From assembly GCF_006094695.1 (NCBI RefSeq), contig NZ_CP035103.1:2356001-2420000 (forward strand): a DNA stretch of 64,000 nt. The letters are read 5' to 3'. A model generated the notes under the pieces. That model saw only the letters and a program-made list of their open reading frames with translations, had not been told where the DNA came from and made no database searches. Of this stretch, positions 42,879 through 53,000 are shown one piece after another. Source of the DNA: Kocuria rosea (GTDB lineage: Bacteria; Actinomycetota; Actinomycetes; Actinomycetales; Micrococcaceae). A program made the position numbers and the translations under genes. Positions within the stretch are counted from its first letter, which is position 1. Each line of letters starts with the position of its first letter.

Positions 42879-43226
42879 ATGACCTTCCTGACCGGACTCC
42901 TCGTCTTCCTGCACCTCGTCGGCGCCGCGATCATCGTGGGCACCTGGATCTACACCATGAAGCGACCGACGGTGTCCCCCGGGCAGTTCCACGCCTCGCT
43001 GCTGAGCCTGGTGACCGGTCTTCTGCTCGTGGCGGTCTACGAGATGGGCGAGGCTGACGTCAACCACGCCAAGGTCGCCGTGAAGCTGCTGGTCGCCCTC
43101 GCCGTGGCGGTCGCCGCCTTCGTGGGCCAGCGGAGGACCAGGCGCGGGGAGACGGTCTCGACCGGTCTCGCCCACGCCGTGGGCGGGCTGGCGCTGATCA
43201 ACATGGCGGTCGCCACCCTCTGGTGA
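42879..43226 (+). CDS. small four-helix membrane protein, unknown function
   Basis: 115 residues. Four hydrophobic segments: FLTGLLVFLHLVGAAIIVG, LLSLVTGLLLVAVYEMG, VAVKLLVALAVAVAAFVG and AVGGLALINMAVATLW, with short polar loops. It resembles small conserved actinobacterial membrane proteins often found after the E2 gene; no motif indicates a substrate or enzyme. The start at 42879 is chosen from the -10 box 7 nt upstream; a longer frame from 42813 starts inside the sucB terminator stem. Confidence 0.82.
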   Translation: MTFLTGLLVFLHLVGAAIIVGTWIYTMKRPTVSPGQFHASLLSLVTGLLLVAVYEMGEADVNHAKVAVKLLVALAVAVAAFVGQRRTRRGETVSTGLAHAVGGLALINMAVATLW

Positions 43227-43275
43227 GCCCCGCCCGCCACCGCACCATCGAGGACCGGACCCCCGGCGCTGCCCG

Positions 43276-44943
43276 TCAGCCCCGGGGGTCCTGCCGTGCC
43301 GGTTCCGGTCCGTCCGGCTCCTGCCCGTCCGGCCCCCGTCCGTTCCGCAGCTGCCCGTCCGAGCCGGTTCCCGGCGGGGCCGTCGCCCCCGCCGCAGGTT
43401 CCACCTCGGCCAGCCGCCAGCCCTGCTCTCCGTGGACCAGCTCGACGAGGACCGTCTGCACCCATCCGTCCCCGGCCGGCACCACGGACGGGACCGTGCC
43501 CGGCCCGCCGCGGTGGCCGTCCACCCGCACCTCGGCCACCAGCACGACCCCGCCCGGCGGCGCGGACCCCGCCGGCCCGTCGCGGACGCTCTCGGCCTCG
43601 AGGACGAGGCCGGGAAAACCGCCGTCCGCCCGGGCGATGGTGTCCCGGTCCGCCGCCGCGGCCCGGGCGCCGGGGGCGTACACCTCGTCCAGCAGCCAGG
43701 CGTCACCGGTGCGCAGGGCCTCTCCCCGCCGCGCCACCAGCTCTCCCAGCGCCCGCCGGGGGTCCGCGTGCTCGACGGCGTCCTGCGGCGGGTCGACGAC
43801 GGACCCCGGCGCCACCGGGCCCGACCGCGCCGCAGAGGGGAACCGCGCCGGGGGCGTCGTGGCCGCCGGCGCGTTCGCCGGATCGGCCGCCGGGTCCGGC
43901 GACGGGCCGGCCCCGCCCAGGGGGAGCAGGACCGCGCCCCCGGCGGCCAGCAGCAGCGCCGCCGCCCCGACGAGCACGGCCCGGCGGCCGCCGCCCGTCC
44001 GGACCGGCTCCGGACGGGCGGCGGCGACCCGCCGCCCGCCGGGGTCCGGCTCCTGGGCCCGCGCGAACCGGTCGGCCAGTTCCGCCGCCGTGGGCCGGGC
44101 CGAGGCGTCGGGGTCGAGGGCCGCCTCGACCGCCCGCACGAGGCCGGGCGGGGCGCCGGGGCACAGCAGGGACAGGGGCGCCCGCCGCGCCTCCCGGGCC
44201 GGGGCCCGCCCGGTGAGCGCAGCCCACCCGAGGGCCCCGAGAGCGCGGACGTCCTCCTCCGGGCTCCCCGCCGCGGTGCCCGCGCGCACCGCGGCGACGT
44301 GCCCCGCGCCGTCCGCGGCCGCCGTGCGCTCCCCTGTGCTCTCCGCCGGGCCCGCGGCCGGGCTCTCCGGAGGGGCCACGGTGCCGCGGAACAGGACCTG
44401 CCGGGCGGAGAGCTCCCCGTGGCACCGGCCGAGGGCGTGCAGGGCGGCCAGGCCGGTCGCGGCGTCCCGCAGCACCGCGGCGGCCTCGGCGGGCGCCAGC
44501 CGGCCGCGCTCGGCCAGCCGGTCGGCGAGGGAGCCGCCCCGCAGGAAGTCCTCGACCAGCCCGGCCGGTGCCGCCGCCGGGCCCAGCAGGCCGCGCACGG
44601 CCACGAGACAGGCCTCGTCCCGGCCCGCCAGGGCGACCGCGAGCGACCGGAGCGCGGCCCTCGACCGGTCGCGCTCCGGTCCTGGCTCCTCCGGGCAGGG
44701 CCGCAGGACGAAGTGCTCCCCCGACCGGGCCTCCCGCACCAGCCACGATCGGCCGCCCAGGCGGCGCACCGGCTCCAGGCCGTCCTCCGGCGGGAGCCGC
44801 GGAGGCGTGTCCTCGATCCGCGTGCCGGGGAGGGGGCCCGCCCCGTCGTCCCGGACGGCCGCGGCGAGCCGCGTCCGGGCGGAGACTGACGGGGCCCGGG
44901 AGGGCTCGTGGTGGCCGCCGTGCGCGGCGGGGCGCTGCTCCAT
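43276..44943 (-). CDS. membrane-anchored pseudokinase with extracytoplasmic domain
   Basis: 555 residues. The N-terminal half follows a Ser/Thr kinase scaffold (LVEDFLRGGSLADRLAERG, ALHALGRCHGELSARQVLF, SPEEDVRALGALGWAALTG, DPDASARPTAAELADRF) but the active site is degenerate: the VAIK lysine position reads VLR (Arg81), HRDLKxxN reads HGELSARQ (175-182), no DFG is present, and the Gly loop (LGGRSWLV) is incomplete. One transmembrane helix at about 321-343 and a roughly 200-residue external domain (GELVARRGEALRTGDAWLLDEVY, LAEVEPAAG) resembling a SnoaL/NTF2-like fold follow. Probably a signalling scaffold or sensor rather than an enzyme. Divergent from lipB. Confidence 0.8.
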   Translation of the reverse strand: MEQRPAAHGGHHEPSRAPSVSARTRLAAAVRDDGAGPLPGTRIEDTPPRLPPEDGLEPVRRLGGRSWLVREARSGEHFVLRPCPEEPGPERDRSRAALRSLAVALAGRDEACLVAVRGLLGPAAAPAGLVEDFLRGGSLADRLAERGRLAPAEAAAVLRDAATGLAALHALGRCHGELSARQVLFRGTVAPPESPAAGPAESTGERTAAADGAGHVAAVRAGTAAGSPEEDVRALGALGWAALTGRAPAREARRAPLSLLCPGAPPGLVRAVEAALDPDASARPTAAELADRFARAQEPDPGGRRVAAARPEPVRTGGGRRAVLVGAAALLLAAGGAVLLPLGGAGPSPDPAADPANAPAATTPPARFPSAARSGPVAPGSVVDPPQDAVEHADPRRALGELVARRGEALRTGDAWLLDEVYAPGARAAAADRDTIARADGGFPGLVLEAESVRDGPAGSAPPGGVVLVAEVRVDGHRGGPGTVPSVVPAGDGWVQTVLVELVHGEQGWRLAEVEPAAGATAPPGTGSDGQLRNGRGPDGQEPDGPEPARQDPRG

Positions 44944-45026
44944 GCCCCCAGCATGCCCGCCCGTCGCCCCGGGCCGTGGGCGCCGTCCACAGCCCCCGCC
45001 CGGCGCGCGTTGTCCCCGCCGCGCGA

Positions 45027-45032
45027 TAGGCT
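45027..45032 (+). promoter_or_regulatory. -10 box (TAGGCT) for leaderless lipB
   Basis: TAGGCT ends 6 nt before the lipB ATG. Confidence 0.5.
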
Positions 45033-45038
45033 GGGGAC

Positions 45039-45740
45039 ATGTCCATCTGCTTCGAACGGCTCGGCTTCGACCCGCACCTCGTCGACTACCGCTCGGCGCT
45101 CGAGCTGCAGAAGAACGTGCACCGGGAGGTCGTCGCGGGCGAGCGGGACAACACCGTGCTGCTGCTGGAGCACCCCCCGGTCTTCACGGCTGGACGGCGC
45201 GCCGAGCCCCACGAGTACCCCACCGACGGGACCGAGGTCGTGGAGATCGGACGCGGGGGCAAGCTCACCTACCACGGCCCGGGGATGCTCGTGGGCTATC
45301 CCGTCGTCCGGCTGACCACGCCCATCGACGTCGTGCGCTTCGTGCGCCTGCTCGAGGAGATCATCATCGCCGTCGTCGCGGACCTCGGGGTGGAGGCCAC
45401 CACCGTGGCGGGACGCTCCGGGGCCTGGGTGCTCGCGGACGAGCATGGGCCGGACCGCAAGATCGCCGCCATCGGCGTGCAGGTCTCCAAGCGGGCCACC
45501 ATGCACGGCTTCGCCCTGAACTGCTCCAACGACCTGCGGCCGTTCGGCAGGATCATCCCCTGCGGCATCACCGACGCCTCCGTCACGAGCCTCTCGCAGG
45601 AGACGGGCCGGCTCGTGACCCCGGAGACGGTGGTCGCGCGCGTGGAGCAGGAAATATCCGCCCGCCGGGACGAGTTGTGCGAACAGTTCGTCCCGTCAGG
45701 GACCCCGGGTCCGCTGCCCTGGCCCACCGCCGTCAGCTGA
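45039..45740 (+). CDS. lipB: octanoyltransferase
   Basis: 233 residues. Transfers octanoate from acyl carrier protein to lipoyl domains, the first step of lipoate assembly. Signature [17 protein letters not shown], then [20 protein letters not shown] with the catalytic Lys141, and the acyl-enzyme cysteine Cys175 in [11 protein letters not shown]. Starts [17 protein letters not shown]. Followed after 70 nt by lipA with its own ribosome site, so lipB-lipA is probably one transcript. The three-domain E2 encoded upstream is a natural substrate. Confidence 0.96.
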   Translation: MSICFERLGFDPHLVDYRSALELQKNVHREVVAGERDNTVLLLEHPPVFTAGRRAEPHEYPTDGTEVVEIGRGGKLTYHGPGMLVGYPVVRLTTPIDVVRFVRLLEEIIIAVVADLGVEATTVAGRSGAWVLADEHGPDRKIAAIGVQVSKRATMHGFALNCSNDLRPFGRIIPCGITDASVTSLSQETGRLVTPETVVARVEQEISARRDELCEQFVPSGTPGPLPWPTAVS

Positions 45741-45810
45741 CCCGCGCCGCCCCCGGGACCGCCGGGACCGTGAGCGCACCACCGTCGACATCTCGACAAG
45801 GAGACCGACC

Positions 45811-46818
45811 ATGACCGTTGCCCCCGAGGGCCGCCGCCTGCTGCGCGTCGAGGCGCGCAACGCCGAGACGCCGATCGAGAAGAAGCCGTCCTGGCTGAAG
45901 AACACCGCACGGATGGGCCCCGAGTTCCAGGAGCTGAAGTCGCTGGCCCGCGGCAAGGGCCTGCACACCGTGTGCGAGGAGGCGGGCTGTCCCAACATCT
46001 ACGAGTGCTGGGAGGACCGGGAGGCCACGTTCCTGATCGGCGGCTCCAAGTGCACCCGCCGCTGCGACTTCTGCGACATCGCCACCGGCAAGCCGGACCT
46101 GCTGGACGTCACCGAGCCCCGCAAGGTGGCCGAGTCCGTCAAGGAGCTGGGCCTGCGCTACGCGACCGTGACGGGCGTGGCCCGTGACGACCTCGACGAC
46201 GGCGGCGCCTGGCTGTACGCGGAGACGATCCGCGCGATCCACACGCTGAACCCGAACACCGGTGTGGAGATCCTGATCCCCGACTTCCAGGGCAAGCCGG
46301 ACCGGCTGCAGCAGGTCATCGACGCCGCGCCGGAGGTCTTCGCGCACAACGTCGAGACGGTCCCGCGCATCTTCCGCCAGATCCGGCCCGCGTTCACCTA
46401 CGAGCGCTCCCTGGACGTCATCACCCAGGGCAAGGACGCCGGGATGATCACCAAGTCCAACCTCATCCTCGGCATGGGCGAGACGAACCAGGAGATCTAC
46501 GAGGCGCTGTGCGACCTCAACGACGCCGGGTGCGACATCATCACGCTCACCCAGTACCTGCGCCCTTCCCCGCTGTTCCACCCGATCGACCGGTGGGTCA
46601 AGCCCGAGGAGTTCGTGGAGCTCTCCGAGATGGCCGAGGAGATCGGCTTCCTGGGCGTCATGGCCGGCCCCATGGTCCGCTCCTCCTACCGCGCCGGCCG
46701 GCTGTGGGCCCGCGCCATGGAGAAGTCGGGCCGGGCGATCCCGGAGCACCTGGCGCACATCGAGGACACCGGCAGCGCCTCCCAGGAGGCCTCCTCGCTC
46801 GTCCAGCGACTCCGCTGA
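45811..46818 (+). CDS. lipA: lipoyl synthase
   Basis: 335 residues. Radical-SAM enzyme inserting two sulfurs into octanoyl-lipoyl domains. The auxiliary cluster motif [12 protein letters not shown] (Cx4Cx5C) and the radical-SAM motif CTRRCDFC are both present, with [11 protein letters not shown] and [14 protein letters not shown] typical of LipA; the C-terminal [10 protein letters not shown] includes the conserved Ser ligand region. AAGGAGA lies 8 nt upstream of the ATG. Works after LipB on the neighbouring E2. Confidence 0.97.
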   Translation: MTVAPEGRRLLRVEARNAETPIEKKPSWLKNTARMGPEFQELKSLARGKGLHTVCEEAGCPNIYECWEDREATFLIGGSKCTRRCDFCDIATGKPDLLDVTEPRKVAESVKELGLRYATVTGVARDDLDDGGAWLYAETIRAIHTLNPNTGVEILIPDFQGKPDRLQQVIDAAPEVFAHNVETVPRIFRQIRPAFTYERSLDVITQGKDAGMITKSNLILGMGETNQEIYEALCDLNDAGCDIITLTQYLRPSPLFHPIDRWVKPEEFVELSEMAEEIGFLGVMAGPMVRSSYRAGRLWARAMEKSGRAIPEHLAHIEDTGSASQEASSLVQRLR

Positions 46819-46849
46819 GGTCCGGCGGGGCGCGGCCCCGCCCACCCGC

Positions 46850-46855
46850 TAAACT
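46850..46855 (+). promoter_or_regulatory. candidate -10 box (TAAACT) for the DUF4191 gene
   Basis: TAAACT about 90 nt upstream of the GTG at 46946. Confidence 0.4.
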
Positions 46856-46945
46856 GGAGGACGGACCACGGCCGGGCGCCCTGACGCCCTGACGCCGCTG
46901 GTCCCCCCGGAACACCGCCACCGCACCACAGGACGAGGTCTCACC

Positions 46946-47743
46946 GTGTCACCTTCCCACGCCAAGTCGCGCCCCGCGTCGCGATCCACCTCCCCCGGGA
47001 AGCCGGCGGGCAAGCCGTCCGGGAAGCCCACCCGGGCGCAGAAGCGCGAGGCGAAGAAGCAGCGGAAGGCGACCAAGGGGCCCGGGTTCCTCGGCCAGAT
47101 CAAGCAGGTCTTCAAGATGACCCGCGAGGTCGAGCCCAACATCGGCTGGTGGATGCTGCTGATCGGCCTCGGGGTCCTGCTGGTCTTCCTGCTCATCGGC
47201 GTGCTCCTCGGCAACTGGATCACCGGGCTGCTCATCGGCCTGCCGTTCGCCCTGCTGGCCGCCTCCTTCTACCTGTCCCGGCGGGCCGAGCGCGCCGCGT
47301 TCGCCCGGATCGAGGACCAGCCCGGGGCCGCCGGCGCCGCGCTGTCCGCGCTGCGCCGCGGCTGGATCGTCGAGGACCAGCCGGCCGCCATGGACCCGCG
47401 CACCCGCGACCTCATCTTCCGGGCCATCGGCCGGCCCGGGGTGGTCCTCGTGACCGAGGGCCCCGCGGGGCGGGTCGACAAGCTCGTCGCCAAGGAGCGC
47501 CGCCGGATCGGCCCCGTGATCCAGAACGTGCCGATCCACGTCATCAAGACCGGCAAGGGCGAGGGACAGGTCCCCCTGCGGGAGCTGTCCAAGCGGATGA
47601 AGAAGCTCGACAAGAAGCTCACCCAGCAGGAGGTGCAGACCGTGCACAAGCGGATCAGCACCCTGGGCAACCGCCTGCCGATCCCCAAGGGCGTGGACCC
47701 GATGCGCGCCCGCCCGGACCGCAGGGCCATGCGCGGCCGCTGA
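46946..47743 (+). CDS. DUF4191 membrane protein
   Basis: 265 residues. A basic Lys/Arg/Pro-rich N-terminus (residues 1-48), then two adjacent transmembrane helices (about 68-112; WWMLLIGLGVLLVFLLIGVL and GLLIGLPFALLAASFYL) and a cytoplasmic domain with RRGWIVEDQPAAMDPRTRDL, RAIGRPGVVLVTEGP and PKGVDPMRARPDRRAMRGR, the conserved DUF4191 ending. It always lies between lipA and the RDD/glnA genes in actinobacteria (Rv2219). Function unknown. GTG start with GAGG upstream. Confidence 0.9.
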   Translation: MSPSHAKSRPASRSTSPGKPAGKPSGKPTRAQKREAKKQRKATKGPGFLGQIKQVFKMTREVEPNIGWWMLLIGLGVLLVFLLIGVLLGNWITGLLIGLPFALLAASFYLSRRAERAAFARIEDQPGAAGAALSALRRGWIVEDQPAAMDPRTRDLIFRAIGRPGVVLVTEGPAGRVDKLVAKERRRIGPVIQNVPIHVIKTGKGEGQVPLRELSKRMKKLDKKLTQQEVQTVHKRISTLGNRLPIPKGVDPMRARPDRRAMRGR

Positions 47744-47776
47744 GCCGCCGGCCCCACGGCACGCACCACGACACGC

Positions 47777-47816
47777 ACGGAGCCCCCCGCCTTCCACGGA
47801 AGGCGGGGGGCTCCGT
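47777..47816. terminator. bidirectional terminator hairpin
   Basis: A perfect 19-bp inverted repeat (47777-47795 with 47798-47816) between the convergent DUF4191 and RDD genes. Confidence 0.75.
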
Positions 47817-47851
47817 CGTCGTCGTGCCCGGTGCCGCGCCCGGCGCCGCGC

Positions 47852-48298
47852 TCAGCGCGTGCGGACGAGGATCGTCTCCGCCGCCCGGTCGTGCAGGCCG
47901 CGCTGGTCCGGGTCGAACACGACCGCCGGGATCACGAGGCACAGCAGGAGGGAGCGGACCGCGGCTCGGGCGAACCCCGCCGGCCGCCCCGCCAGCGCCT
48001 GCACCTGGAGGCCCAGGAGCAGGTGCCCGGGGGTGTGGCCGGTCGCGCCGACCAGCAGCACGTTGAGCACGAACAGGAACGCCAGGGTCATCAGGCCCTG
48101 CTCGTTCCACCGGGGCACGAGCCACTCGGCGAGGCCCCAGCACAGGAACCAGTCCACCACCAGGGCCACGATCCGCCGCCCCACGCGTCCCACGGAGCCC
48201 GGCCCCTGCTCCGGTCGCCCGAGGCGCTGCCCCGGGTACTGCTGCCGGCCGGTCCCCGGCCCCTCGAGCCACGAGCCCACGTCACGTCTGTCGATCAT
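47852..48298 (-). CDS. RDD family membrane protein
   Basis: 148 residues. MIDRRDVGSWLEGPG, then an RDD domain with RRIVALVVDWFLCWGLAEWL (the Arg and Asp hallmarks), a second helix LMTLAFLFVLNVLLVG, GHTPGHLLLGLQV, and a third helix LLLCLVIPAVVFDPDQRGLHDR. RDD proteins are membrane proteins of largely unresolved function, some in Na+/H+ exchange. The ATG at 48298 is preceded by a TACCCT box 6 nt away. Divergent from glnA, as in most actinobacteria. Confidence 0.9.
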   Translation of the reverse strand: MIDRRDVGSWLEGPGTGRQQYPGQRLGRPEQGPGSVGRVGRRIVALVVDWFLCWGLAEWLVPRWNEQGLMTLAFLFVLNVLLVGATGHTPGHLLLGLQVQALAGRPAGFARAAVRSLLLCLVIPAVVFDPDQRGLHDRAAETILVRTR

Positions 48299-48304
48299 CC
48301 CCTC

Positions 48305-48310
48305 AGGGTA
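48305..48310 (-). promoter_or_regulatory. candidate -10 box (TACCCT) for the RDD gene, leaderless
   Basis: TACCCT on the minus strand ends 6 nt before the ATG at 48298; the GAGGGG in between could be a ribosome site instead. Confidence 0.4.
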
Positions 48311-48327
48311 TCGGGGCGGGACTCCCC

Positions 48328-48333
48328 TAGACT
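48328..48333 (+). promoter_or_regulatory. candidate -10 box (TAGACT) for glnA
   Basis: TAGACT about 160 nt upstream of the glnA ATG. The GlnR-like site lies about 36 nt downstream of it, so another promoter nearer to glnA may exist. Confidence 0.3.
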
Positions 48334-48368
48334 GACGGGAGACCGTGGCTCCCCGGCGGTCCTCCGCG

Positions 48369-48395
48369 TAACACCGAGGAAACAACCGGGACACG
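48369..48395 (+). promoter_or_regulatory. GlnR-type operator upstream of glnA
   Basis: GTAAC (48369-48373), 6 nt, GAAAC (48380-48384), 6 nt, GACAC (48391-48395). This alternation of GTnAC and GAAAC half-sites at 11-nt spacing matches the actinobacterial GlnR box pattern known from Streptomyces and Mycobacterium nitrogen genes. It lies 100-126 nt upstream of the glnA start, in the expected place for nitrogen control. Confidence 0.6.
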
Positions 48396-48494
48396 GAGCC
48401 TTAATGCCCGGTCCGTAGCGTTGTCCCCGGAAACGGACGCCGCACGAGCATTCCCGGCACGGCGGTCCAGCCCACCTAACAAGGAGAACAGCAC

Positions 48495-49919
48495 ATGTTC
48501 CAGACACCCGAGGAAGTCCTCACGTTCATCAAGGACGAGGAGATCGTCTTCGTCGACGTCCGGTTCACGGACATGCCCGGCGTGCAGCAGCACTTCAACC
48601 TCCCCGCCAAGTCCGTGGACGACGACTTCTTCGAGCACGGGCAGCTGTTCGACGGCTCCTCCATCCGGGGCTTCCAGGGCATCGCCGAGTCCGACATGCA
48701 GCTCATCCCGGACCCGACGTCGGCCTTCGTGGACCCGTTCCGCGTCGAGAAGACCCTCGTGGTCACCTGCTCGATCGTGAACCCCCGCACCGGGGAGCCC
48801 TACCACCGCGACCCCCGCGGCGTCGCCGAGCGCGCCGAGGCGTACATGGCGTCGACCGGCATCGCGGACGTCGCCAACTTCGCCTCCGAGGCCGAGTTCT
48901 TCATCTTCGAGGACGTCCGCTACGACATCCAGCCGCAGGGCTCCTTCTACGCCATCGACTCCGACGAGGCCGCCTGGAACACCGGGCGCAAGGAGGAGGG
49001 CGGCAACCTGGGCAACAAGACCGCCACCAAGGGCGGCTACTTCCCGGTCTCCCCGGTCGACAAGCAGGCCGACCTGCGCGACGCGATGTGCGTGGCCCTG
49101 GACGAGGTGGGCCTCGAGGTCGAGCGCTCCCACCACGAGGTGGGCGCTCCCGGTCAGGCCGAGATCAACTACAAGTTCAGCACCCTCACCCGGGCGGCCG
49201 ACGACCTGCAGAAGTTCAAGTACGTCATCAAGAACACCGCGGACGCCTTCGGCAAGTCGGCCACGTTCATGCCCAAGCCCGTCTACAACGACAACGGCTC
49301 CGGGATGCACTGCCACCAGTCCCTGTGGAAGGGCAGCGAGCCGCTGTTCTACGACGAGAAGGGCTACGCGGGCCTGTCCGACATCGCCCGCTGGTACATC
49401 GGCGGCCTCCTGGAGCACTCCTCGGCCGTGCTAGCCTTCACCAATCCGACGGTGAACTCCTACCGCCGCCTGGTCAAGGGCTTCGAGGCGCCGGTCAACA
49501 TGGTGTACTCGCAGGGCAACCGCTCCGCCGGCATCCGCATCCCGATCACGGGCACCAACCCGAAGGCCAAGCGCCTCGAGTTCCGCGCCCCGGACCCCTC
49601 GTGCAACCCGTACCTGGCGTTCGCCGCCCAGCTGATGGCGGGCCTCGACGGCATCCGCAACCGCATCGAGCCGGCCGACCCGATCGACAAGGACCTCTAC
49701 GAGCTGCCCGCCGAGGAGGCCAAGGACATCAAGAAGGCCCCGGCCTCGCTCGAGGAGGCGCTGCTGGCCCTCGAGGCGGACCACGAGTTCCTGCTCGCCG
49801 GTGACGTCTTCACCGAGGACACCATCCAGTCCTGGATCGAGTACAAGCGCGAGTTCGAGCTCAAGCCGCTGTCCGTGGTCCCGCACCCGCTGGAGTTCTC
49901 GATGTACTACGGCGTCTGA
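48495..49919 (+). CDS. glnA: type I glutamine synthetase
   Basis: 474 residues. ATP-dependent synthesis of glutamine from glutamate and ammonium; dodecameric. The Asp-50 loop region [18 protein letters not shown], the glutamate-binding [14 protein letters not shown] and the ATP/flap motifs are present, and the adenylylation tyrosine is Tyr402 in [11 protein letters not shown], so activity should be controlled by GlnE encoded just downstream on the other strand. AAGGAGA lies 8 nt upstream. A long leader (48299-48494) carries the GlnR-type site. Terminated by a 20-bp hairpin. Confidence 0.97.
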   Translation: MFQTPEEVLTFIKDEEIVFVDVRFTDMPGVQQHFNLPAKSVDDDFFEHGQLFDGSSIRGFQGIAESDMQLIPDPTSAFVDPFRVEKTLVVTCSIVNPRTGEPYHRDPRGVAERAEAYMASTGIADVANFASEAEFFIFEDVRYDIQPQGSFYAIDSDEAAWNTGRKEEGGNLGNKTATKGGYFPVSPVDKQADLRDAMCVALDEVGLEVERSHHEVGAPGQAEINYKFSTLTRAADDLQKFKYVIKNTADAFGKSATFMPKPVYNDNGSGMHCHQSLWKGSEPLFYDEKGYAGLSDIARWYIGGLLEHSSAVLAFTNPTVNSYRRLVKGFEAPVNMVYSQGNRSAGIRIPITGTNPKAKRLEFRAPDPSCNPYLAFAAQLMAGLDGIRNRIEPADPIDKDLYELPAEEAKDIKKAPASLEEALLALEADHEFLLAGDVFTEDTIQSWIEYKREFELKPLSVVPHPLEFSMYYGV

Positions 49920-49940
49920 GCCACAGATTCGACCGTTGCA

Positions 49941-49985
49941 CGGGGAAGGCCCCGGACCCCACGAAGGGGTCCGGGGCCTTCCCCG
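49941..49985. terminator. bidirectional terminator hairpin
   Basis: A perfect 20-bp stem (49941-49960 with 49966-49985) and 5-nt loop between convergent glnA and glnE. Confidence 0.8.
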
Positions 49986-50039
49986 TGCCGCCGACAGTCC
50001 GACGACGACACCGTCGGTGGCCGCCGACGATGGCAGTCA

Positions 50040-53000
50040 TCAGTGGCCGTAGAAGAGCCGCTCGAACACGGCGCGGGCCTTGCGGGTGGTGCGCAGGTAG
50101 TCCTCCTCGAGCCGGCCGGCGCAACCGTGGGGGTACCCGCACCAGCGGGCCACCGCCTCGAGGTCGGCCCGCTTGGCGGGCAGGGCGTCGGAGCGGCGCC
50201 CGGTCCGCAGGACGTTGCCGTTGCGCACCGCCGTGGCCAGCCGCCACGCGGCGGACAGGGCCAGGGCGTCCTCGGCGCTCACGAGACCGGCCTCCTCGGC
50301 GGCGTGCAGGGCCAACAAGGTGTTCGTGGTCCGCAGCCCCTGGATCCGGTGCCCGTGCTGGAGCTGCAGCGTCTGGACGAGCCACTCGACGTCCGAGAGC
50401 CCGCCGCGGCCCAGCTTCAGGTGCCGGGCCGGGTCCGCGCCGCGCGGCATCCGCTCGTTCTCCACGCGGGCCTTCATCCGCCGGATCTCCAGCAGCTGGC
50501 GCTCCGTGAACTCCGCCGGGTAGCGCAGCGGGTCCACGACCCGCCGGAACGCGTCGGCCAGCTCGTCGCTGCCGGCCAGGGGCAGCGCCCGGGTGAGCGC
50601 CTGGAACTCCCAGGTCTGCGCCCACCGGGCGTAGTACTCGGCGTAGGACTCGACGGAGCGCACCATGGGCCCCTGCTTGCCCTCGGGGCGCAGGTCGTTG
50701 TCGATCTCCAGCACGCGCTCCGCCACGATGGGCGGCGTGCAGGGCGCCTTGAGCAGCTGCACCATCCGCTGCAGCAGGGTCTCGGCCTGCTCCCGGGCCG
50801 CGGCGGGGTCCGCGTCCCCCACCGGGGCGTAGACGTACATGACGTCGGCGTCGGAGCCGTAGCCGATCTCCCGCCCGCCCTGCCGGCCCATCGCGACGAC
50901 GAGGACGTCGGCGAGCCGGCCGGCCCGGTCGTAGACCTCCCGCTCGGCCACGTGCAGGGCGCCCAGGATGCAGACCCGGTCGATGTCGGACAGCGCCGCC
51001 ACGACCTGCTCGACGTCGAGCAGTCCGGAGGTGTCCGCGAGCGCGACGCGCAGCTCCTCGCGGCGGCGGATGAGGCGGATCATCCGCACGGCCTCCCCGG
51101 GGTCGGGGTGACGGGCCATCTGGGCGCGGATCTCGCTCCACAGCGTCTCGAAGGACACCGGGCACAGCTCGTCGTCCTGGCCGAGCCAGGCGGTCGCCTC
51201 CGGAGAGTTCTCCAGCAGGTCGGTGACGTACCGGGAGCTGGAGAGGATCTGGCACAGGCGTTCGGCGGCGGCGTTCGAGTCGCGGAGCAGGCGCAGGAAC
51301 CATGGGGTGGTCCCGAGGGACTCGGAGAGCCGCCGGAAGCCCAGCAGCCCGGCGTCGGCGTCGACGCCGTCGGCCAGCCAGGCCAGGAGCACGGGCAGCA
51401 GGGTGCGCAGGATCTCGGCCCGCCGGCTGACGCCGCGGGTGAGCGCCTCGATGTGGCGCACGGCGGCCTTCGGGTCCCGGTAGCCGAGCGCGGCGAGCCG
51501 GTCCCGCACCGACTCCGCCGAGAGCTGGGTGTCGGTCTCGGGCAGGTGGGCGAGCGCGGCCAGCAGCGGCCGGTAGAAGATCCGCTCGTGCATCCCCCGG
51601 ACGCTGCGCTTGACCTTGCGCCACTCCTCGAGCAGCGAGTCGCCGGAGGGGCGGGCGGTGTCCGCGGCGCCGCGCAGGGAGCGGGCAATGACCGTGAGCT
51701 CCTGCTCGCCCCGCGGCATGAGGTGGGTGCGGCGCAGCCGGAACAGCTGGATGCGGTGCTCCAGGAGGCGCAGCCAGCGGTAGTGGGCGGAGAACTGCTC
51801 GCTGTCCCGGCGGCCGATGTAGCCGCCCTCGGAGAGCGCGGCCAGGGACTCGGTCGTGGCCTGGGTCCGGACCCGCTCGTCCGTGCGCCCGTGCACCAGC
51901 TGGAGGAGCTGGACGGTGAACTCGACGTCGCGCAGCCCGCCGGGGCCCAGCTTGATCTGGCGCTCGCCCTCGGCGGCCGGGATGTTGTCGGTGACCCGCC
52001 GGCGCATGGCCTGCACGGACTCGACGAAGCCCTCGCGCCCGGAGCTGCGCCACACGAACGGCTCGATGGCCTTGCGGTAGGCCGCCCCGAGCTCCGGGTC
52101 CCCGGCCACGGGCCGGGCCTTGAGCAGGGCCTGGAACTCCCAGGACTCGGCCCACCGTTCGTAGTAGCGCACGTGCGAGTCCAGGGTGCGCACGAGCGGC
52201 CCGTCCTTGCCCTCGGGCCGGAGGTTGGCGTCCACCTCCCACAGCGGGGGCTCCGCGCCGCGGGCCATGAGCGCCCGGGCGGTGCCCGTGGCGAGGGCCG
52301 TGGCGATGACGGTGGCCTCCGCCCCGTCCAGGGGCTCCGCGCCGTCCGGGTCCTCGACGGCCATGACGTGGACGACGTCGACGTCGGAGATGTAGTTGAG
52401 CTCCCGGGCGCCGCACTTGCCCATCCCGATCACGGCGAGCCGCACCCGGTCGACGGTCTCGGGGGCCCAGGTCCCCGCCGCCTCCGCCCGGGAGACGGCG
52501 AGCGCCCCCTCGAGGGCCGCGGCGGCCAGGTCGGCGAGCTGGCGGCCCACCGCGGGCATGTGGTCGGCGGGGTAGAGGGCCCCGACGTCCCGGATCGCGA
52601 TGCGCGTCAGCTCCCGCCGGTAGGCCGCGCGCAGGGCGCTGCAGGCGGCGTCACCGGTCCCGGAGGCCACCGGGGTCCGGGCGGCGGGGTCCGCGCCGAC
52701 CGCCGTCAGCAGCGCGTCGCGGAACTGCTCGCCGGGGATCTCCGCCGGCTCGGCGGCGGCGGGCTCCGCGAGCAGGTCCAGGTGCTCGGGGCGCCGGAGC
52801 AGGAACTCCCCGAGCGCCTCGGAGGAGCCCAGTAGCCGGAACATGGCCTCGGAGGCCTCAGGGCCGGCGTTGATCCGCTCGGCGAGCTCCGGGGAGCCCT
52901 CGAGGAGCCGGACGGTGAGCCGCAGGGCGACATCGGGCGAGGCCGCCAGGGCCAGACCCTCCAGCAGCCGGTCGAGGTCGACCTCGGCGAGCTCCGGGAA

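Noticed and set aside
40455-45506. A long minus-strand open frame across sucB and the pseudokinase
   Set aside because: Gly/Leu/Asp-rich shadow translation of the sucB repeats; no start context and no recognisable domain.
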